20,446 nt of DNA from Chara braunii (taxonomy: Eukaryota; Streptophyta; Charophyceae; Charales; Characeae), in NCBI GenBank assembly GCA_003427395.1, contig BFEA01000302.1:1548356-1568801 (forward strand). The letters are read 5' to 3'. Position 1 is the stretch's first letter; each line of letters begins with the position of its first letter. A program made the translations under genes and the position numbers. The notes below the pieces were generated by a model. It was not told where the DNA came from, made no database searches, and saw only the letters and a list, made by a program, of their open reading frames with translations. This document shows positions 17,187 through 20,446 of the stretch, piece after piece.

Positions 17187-19991
17187 AGTTTGCAGCGCGT
17201 CCAGCAACGTTGAACTGCGGCGAGATGCTGTCCGTTTGGCGGTAGCAGCGCTATATTTGGTCAAGTAATGCTGTCCGATTGGGGGCGCGACGATGACATT
17301 ATTGTGAGGGAAAATGTTGCCGATATTTTGCATCGCAATGAAGCCATTTTTTGTGTATGATCTAGCGGCGGTGCTGCGGGTCGACGTGGTACCAGTTTTA
17401 ACGGCAGGGCGAACTGTAATCCCGACATGTTTTTTTATGGTGGTGCGCAACGGTTATGGTGGATCTAAGTGCAGCCTAAAGGTTGGACTAGCGCTAATGC
17501 ATGGTTGGGATTGTGAGGCAGTGGTGCGTGAACTAGCGACACTACTTGGAGTGAGTGTACGCGGAAATAATCAGTGGGGCTCATGACACTCAGCAAGGGC
17601 CACAATTATTTTTTTTTTGCAGCTTGCGGAGCGAGCAATTTCTGAGTTTGGGGCCATCTGGTGCGGTGGGGGTAACGTGGGACCACCTAGGGCCATTTTG
17701 GGACTAGGTGGGACTGATTTTGAGATCGGGACAAGATGTTGGCTTGGCTATGGTGAGCGGATGTGGTGATTTGAGGAGGCGTGGACTTGCGGTTGGTTGG
17801 GGAGTATCCTTGAAGGTTGTGGTGCTATGGGGACTGCTTGGGGCTGTCTGGGGCATTTGGAACCATGTGAGAGTTATTCTTGGGAGCACCCTCCTGGAGG
17901 GTTATCCTACTTGAGTTCTCTCAATGGGCTCGACTCTTGCTCATTCGTACTTGGTGGAAGACGAGGACCGTGGCTCAGGAGAAAAGTCACAACTTGTGGA
18001 GTTGTGAGAGTATATTTTGGACTTCAAAAGCAGATATTTTTTACTTGATTGACATACGACTCGACTTTCTTGAGTGAGCCGGCTCAAATTTCACTCGAGG
18101 TTAGTTGATTAACTAACACTTCCCTTCACATCTGTGTGAGCCCACACTTTGCTTGACCCTGCTGTTTTCAACATTCGAAAGAAAAGGTAGAGGAATATTG
18201 TGTGAGTCATGCATGTGAACGGAAAAGTCTGACTTTGGGTGTGAGTTTTTGTTTATTTTTCCAAACTTGTTTGCTTCGGATTGGTGTGCAGGTAGGTAGT
18301 AGGATGCTTGCAAAGGAGATTGATTATGCTTATTTGAGAAGAAGAAAAAAAAATCGTTTTTTTTTTGTTTTTCAATTACGTGCATGTCAAAAAGGTTGCG
18401 ATGTTTTGAAAAATGTAAATTCATTATGCAAAGCAAAATAAATTCGATTCAAATCAGCAGATAAACTTAGCATTTTCCCCAAGGTTGACTCTTTCTATCC
18501 CGAATGACCTTGTCTACCTATACTTGTTCAAATAATTCTTATTCTCTATCCCCTTCGACTTATTTTTCGGTCAAGTCACCTTGAACTTAGGAGAAAGGGA
18601 GTGAATGAAACCTTGCGGCATACATGTCCTCTCTCTAAGAAGCATCCAAGGCGGGAATTCGCATGCTTTCAGAGCCGACTCTGTTATCGATTTGGAGTGG
18701 ACCCGATTCGTCGGGGGTGGTACTTTGCCGATTCGGTGGTGACGGCCCAACCTCTGAGATCTGAGTCTTTAGGCTCGGGCGAGGGGAACGAGTATCCACA
18801 GACCACTTCCTAGAGGATTGGACGCGTGACGATGCAGAGTGGGCCAACCCTCACCCAGTCCTGGGTAACGTGGGGGCTGGTTTAATTTCCCTAAAGGTGA
18901 CCACCTTAGTTGCCACCGTTAGAGTAAGAAACTGAAGACGTAAGAATCTCCATCCCGCAAAAGGGAGTTGATAATGAAGGTGATGGTTCTCTTCTCGTTG
19001 TGATAACGACTGCGATTTTGCTTTGAGTATCATGATAATGAAGGTGAATATTCATTATTCGAGGAACGAAAAAAAGTGATTATTTCCGAGGAGGAAAAAA
19101 CGACCAACAAACTAATTGTTCGCAAAACGATACCTTCCTCCAAGCAAGTTGCATATGTTGCGAAGGTGTGGTAAAACTGAGAGAGTTCAAACTTTGGTCA
19201 GGAGCCAGATCACTTGTTGATCTACATGTAGCCATGAAATTTACTTGCAGAAGTCATTTCTGGCAGGGTTTAGTAGGTGTGTCGACAAACCAACCCATAA
19301 GTCAAATGTTAGATTATCCTTTCTTAATTTGTCGTCAATAGCGAGTTTCCGTTTTGGAAGCGGCGGTATAAAGTTTACTTTAGTCATATAGGCTAAGATG
19401 AATAATTTTGGCAGATCATCTCATCAAGTCGAAAACCGATCTTGCGTGATTGGATATAAAGTGTATTGATTTTATTTTGACTCGAGAGAAAATCATAAAG
19501 GGACTAGGATTATTCTATGGGTTTCACGTTTGGTTGAGACTGTCCTAGTCGACTCATGTCCGATCGTTCTTAGAAGATTAGCGCCCTAGGGAGCTCACGA
19601 CGATCGGGTTCAGTTTGGCGTTTAACCAAGCATGCCTAAACTGCAGCGAACGAGTAAAGGCCATTGGCTGACCTACCTCTGCAATTGCATGTAAAAACTT
19701 TCGCATATAGGTCAGTTGCTCGGTAGGAATACGCTCCTAAGGGTAGTGACAACCCCTCAGGGAAGGCAAGTTGTGCCCCGTGGAAACCTATCCTGTCGGG
19801 GATAGTGGGAAGTAAAGTTGGCGCACCCAGCTAGAGCGGCAAAGGGACGACGCGACTATGCCGTCTCAACGGTTCGCGACATAATTTGCGTCGTTTCTAA
19901 GTTGTTTTTTTATTTTGTTTTTTTACTCCTTCGTGACATGGCCGGGAGGGCTCCTGACTTTTTGAAAAGGCGGGAGCCAATGCGCCGGACA
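17187..19991 (+). mobile_element. Repeat family R, copy D (about 2.8 kb)
   Basis: The direct-repeat partner of copy C, about 7.06 kb downstream. It begins near GTTTGCAGCGCGTCCAGCAA and ends near AATGCGCCGGACA. Long blocks are nearly identical to copy C, for example GCATGTGAACGGAAAAGTCT and GATGCTTGCAAAGGAGATTG. The poly(T)-TTGCAG acceptor-like site is at 17610-17622. No long intact frame is present. Flanking bases at the outer ends of C and D, and at each copy singly, show no clear target-site duplication. Confidence 0.88.
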
Positions 19992-20119
19992 ACGCTTGCA
20001 ACAAAAATCGCACATACGTGAAAATAAGGAACATCCAGCGGGCTTTGCAGCTCCTCAAAATCGGTTATCAAATGCGTGCACGCTCATTGAGATTCGCTCT
20101 CTTCGTTCCCTCAAACAAG

Positions 20120-20120
20120 A

Positions 20121-20164
<44 letters not shown>

Positions 20165-20266
20165 TGTGTGTGTGTGTACACGTATTTGCGCAAAACTTCA
20201 CCTGCGCTCCATACTACGACAAATGTATTTGACCATGTTGGCGGTTGGATTTGTAAAAAAAAAAAA
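20120..20266 (+). repeat. Composite unit 1: (CT)n(GT)n - unique - poly(A)
   Basis: (TC)n at 20120-20159 is followed by (TG)n, then GCAAAACTTCACCTGCGCTC, CATACTACG, AATGTATTTGACCATGTTGG, CGGTTGGAT and A12 ending at 20266. The same order recurs about 179 bases downstream. The poly(A) end is SINE-like, but I see no clear A and B boxes of a tRNA-derived promoter. Confidence 0.75.
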
Positions 20267-20300
20267 GTACTAACTTGACAGCAACATCCTAAAGTGGTGC

Positions 20301-20420
20301 CTCTCTCTCTCTCTATCTTTGTGTGTGTGTGTGTGTGTGCACATCAATGCAAAACTCCATCGTACTACTTAAGTGTATCTAACCATGTTCGTGGTCGGAT
20401 AAAAAAAAAAAAAAAAAAAA
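20301..20420 (+). repeat. Composite unit 2: (CT)n(GT)n - unique - poly(A)
   Basis: (CT)n then (GT)n up to 20339, followed by GCAAAACTCCATCGTACTAC, AAGTGTATCTAACCATGTTC, TGGTCGGAT and A20 at 20401-20420. It aligns with unit 1 in every block. The last 26 bases of the window are unique. Confidence 0.75.
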
Positions 20421-20446
20421 GCTCTACCTTCAAATCAATTGCTTGC

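Noticed and set aside
16890-17450. 186-codon minus-strand frame crossing into copy D
   Set aside because: It runs across a repeat boundary and has unordered composition; copy C has no equivalent frame.

Overview
The window looks like a stretch of a repeat-rich nuclear genome from a eukaryote. It has long (TC)n/(GA)n, (TA)n and (GT)n microsatellites, poly(A)/poly(T) runs, GTAAGT and poly(T)-GCAG splice-like signals, two TATAAAAG boxes, and almost no credible open reading frames. I see no bacterial operon structure, no rRNA or tRNA gene and no CRISPR array. I cannot name the organism. A protist or alga with a large, repeat-laden genome is a guess only.

Layout. 1-175 is (TC)n microsatellite. 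223-654 holds the only recognisable coding domain, a GIY-YIG endonuclease fragment. It is followed directly by the first of four copies of a repeat (copy A, 668-811). 947-1052 is a near-perfect 41-bp fold-back hairpin and 1120-1190 a (CA)n(TA)n microsatellite. 1500-3470 is a non-coding zone packed with stem-loops, including two repeat families whose stems change sequence but stay paired. 3810-4206 holds direct and inverted copies of one unit that fold into a long hairpin. 5080-5900 is a degenerate array of about 71-bp units, each carrying a 5'-splice-site-like CAG|GTAAGT. 6100-9120 is purine-rich on the + strand, with (GA)n tracts and a TATA box at 8079.

9137-9350 is a tandem duplication. 9350-9926 (copy B), 10127-12959 (copy C) and 17187-19991 (copy D) belong to the same repeat family as copy A. 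C and D are about 2.8 kb and near full length relative to each other. All four end at the same terminal motif (GATGCGCnCGACA or close to it), while A and B are shorter at the 5' side. Between C and D lies an AT-rich stretch (12960-13720), then a second hairpin-dense zone (13720-15812) with another stem-loop family showing compensatory changes. After that come dispersed copies of the GTAAGT unit, a (GT)n(GA)n tract, and a TATA box inside a small hairpin just upstream of a larger imperfect hairpin (16851-16921). The window ends with two composite (CT)n(GT)n...poly(A) units.

Interpretation. The window is mobile and satellite-like DNA rather than ordinary genes. The GIY-YIG fragment next to the shared 3' module suggests, but does not prove, that the 2.8-kb family is a retroelement or a non-autonomous relative of one. 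The two hairpin zones are the least explained feature. They behave like structured RNA loci or palindrome-rich mobile DNA, and I know of no described family they match.
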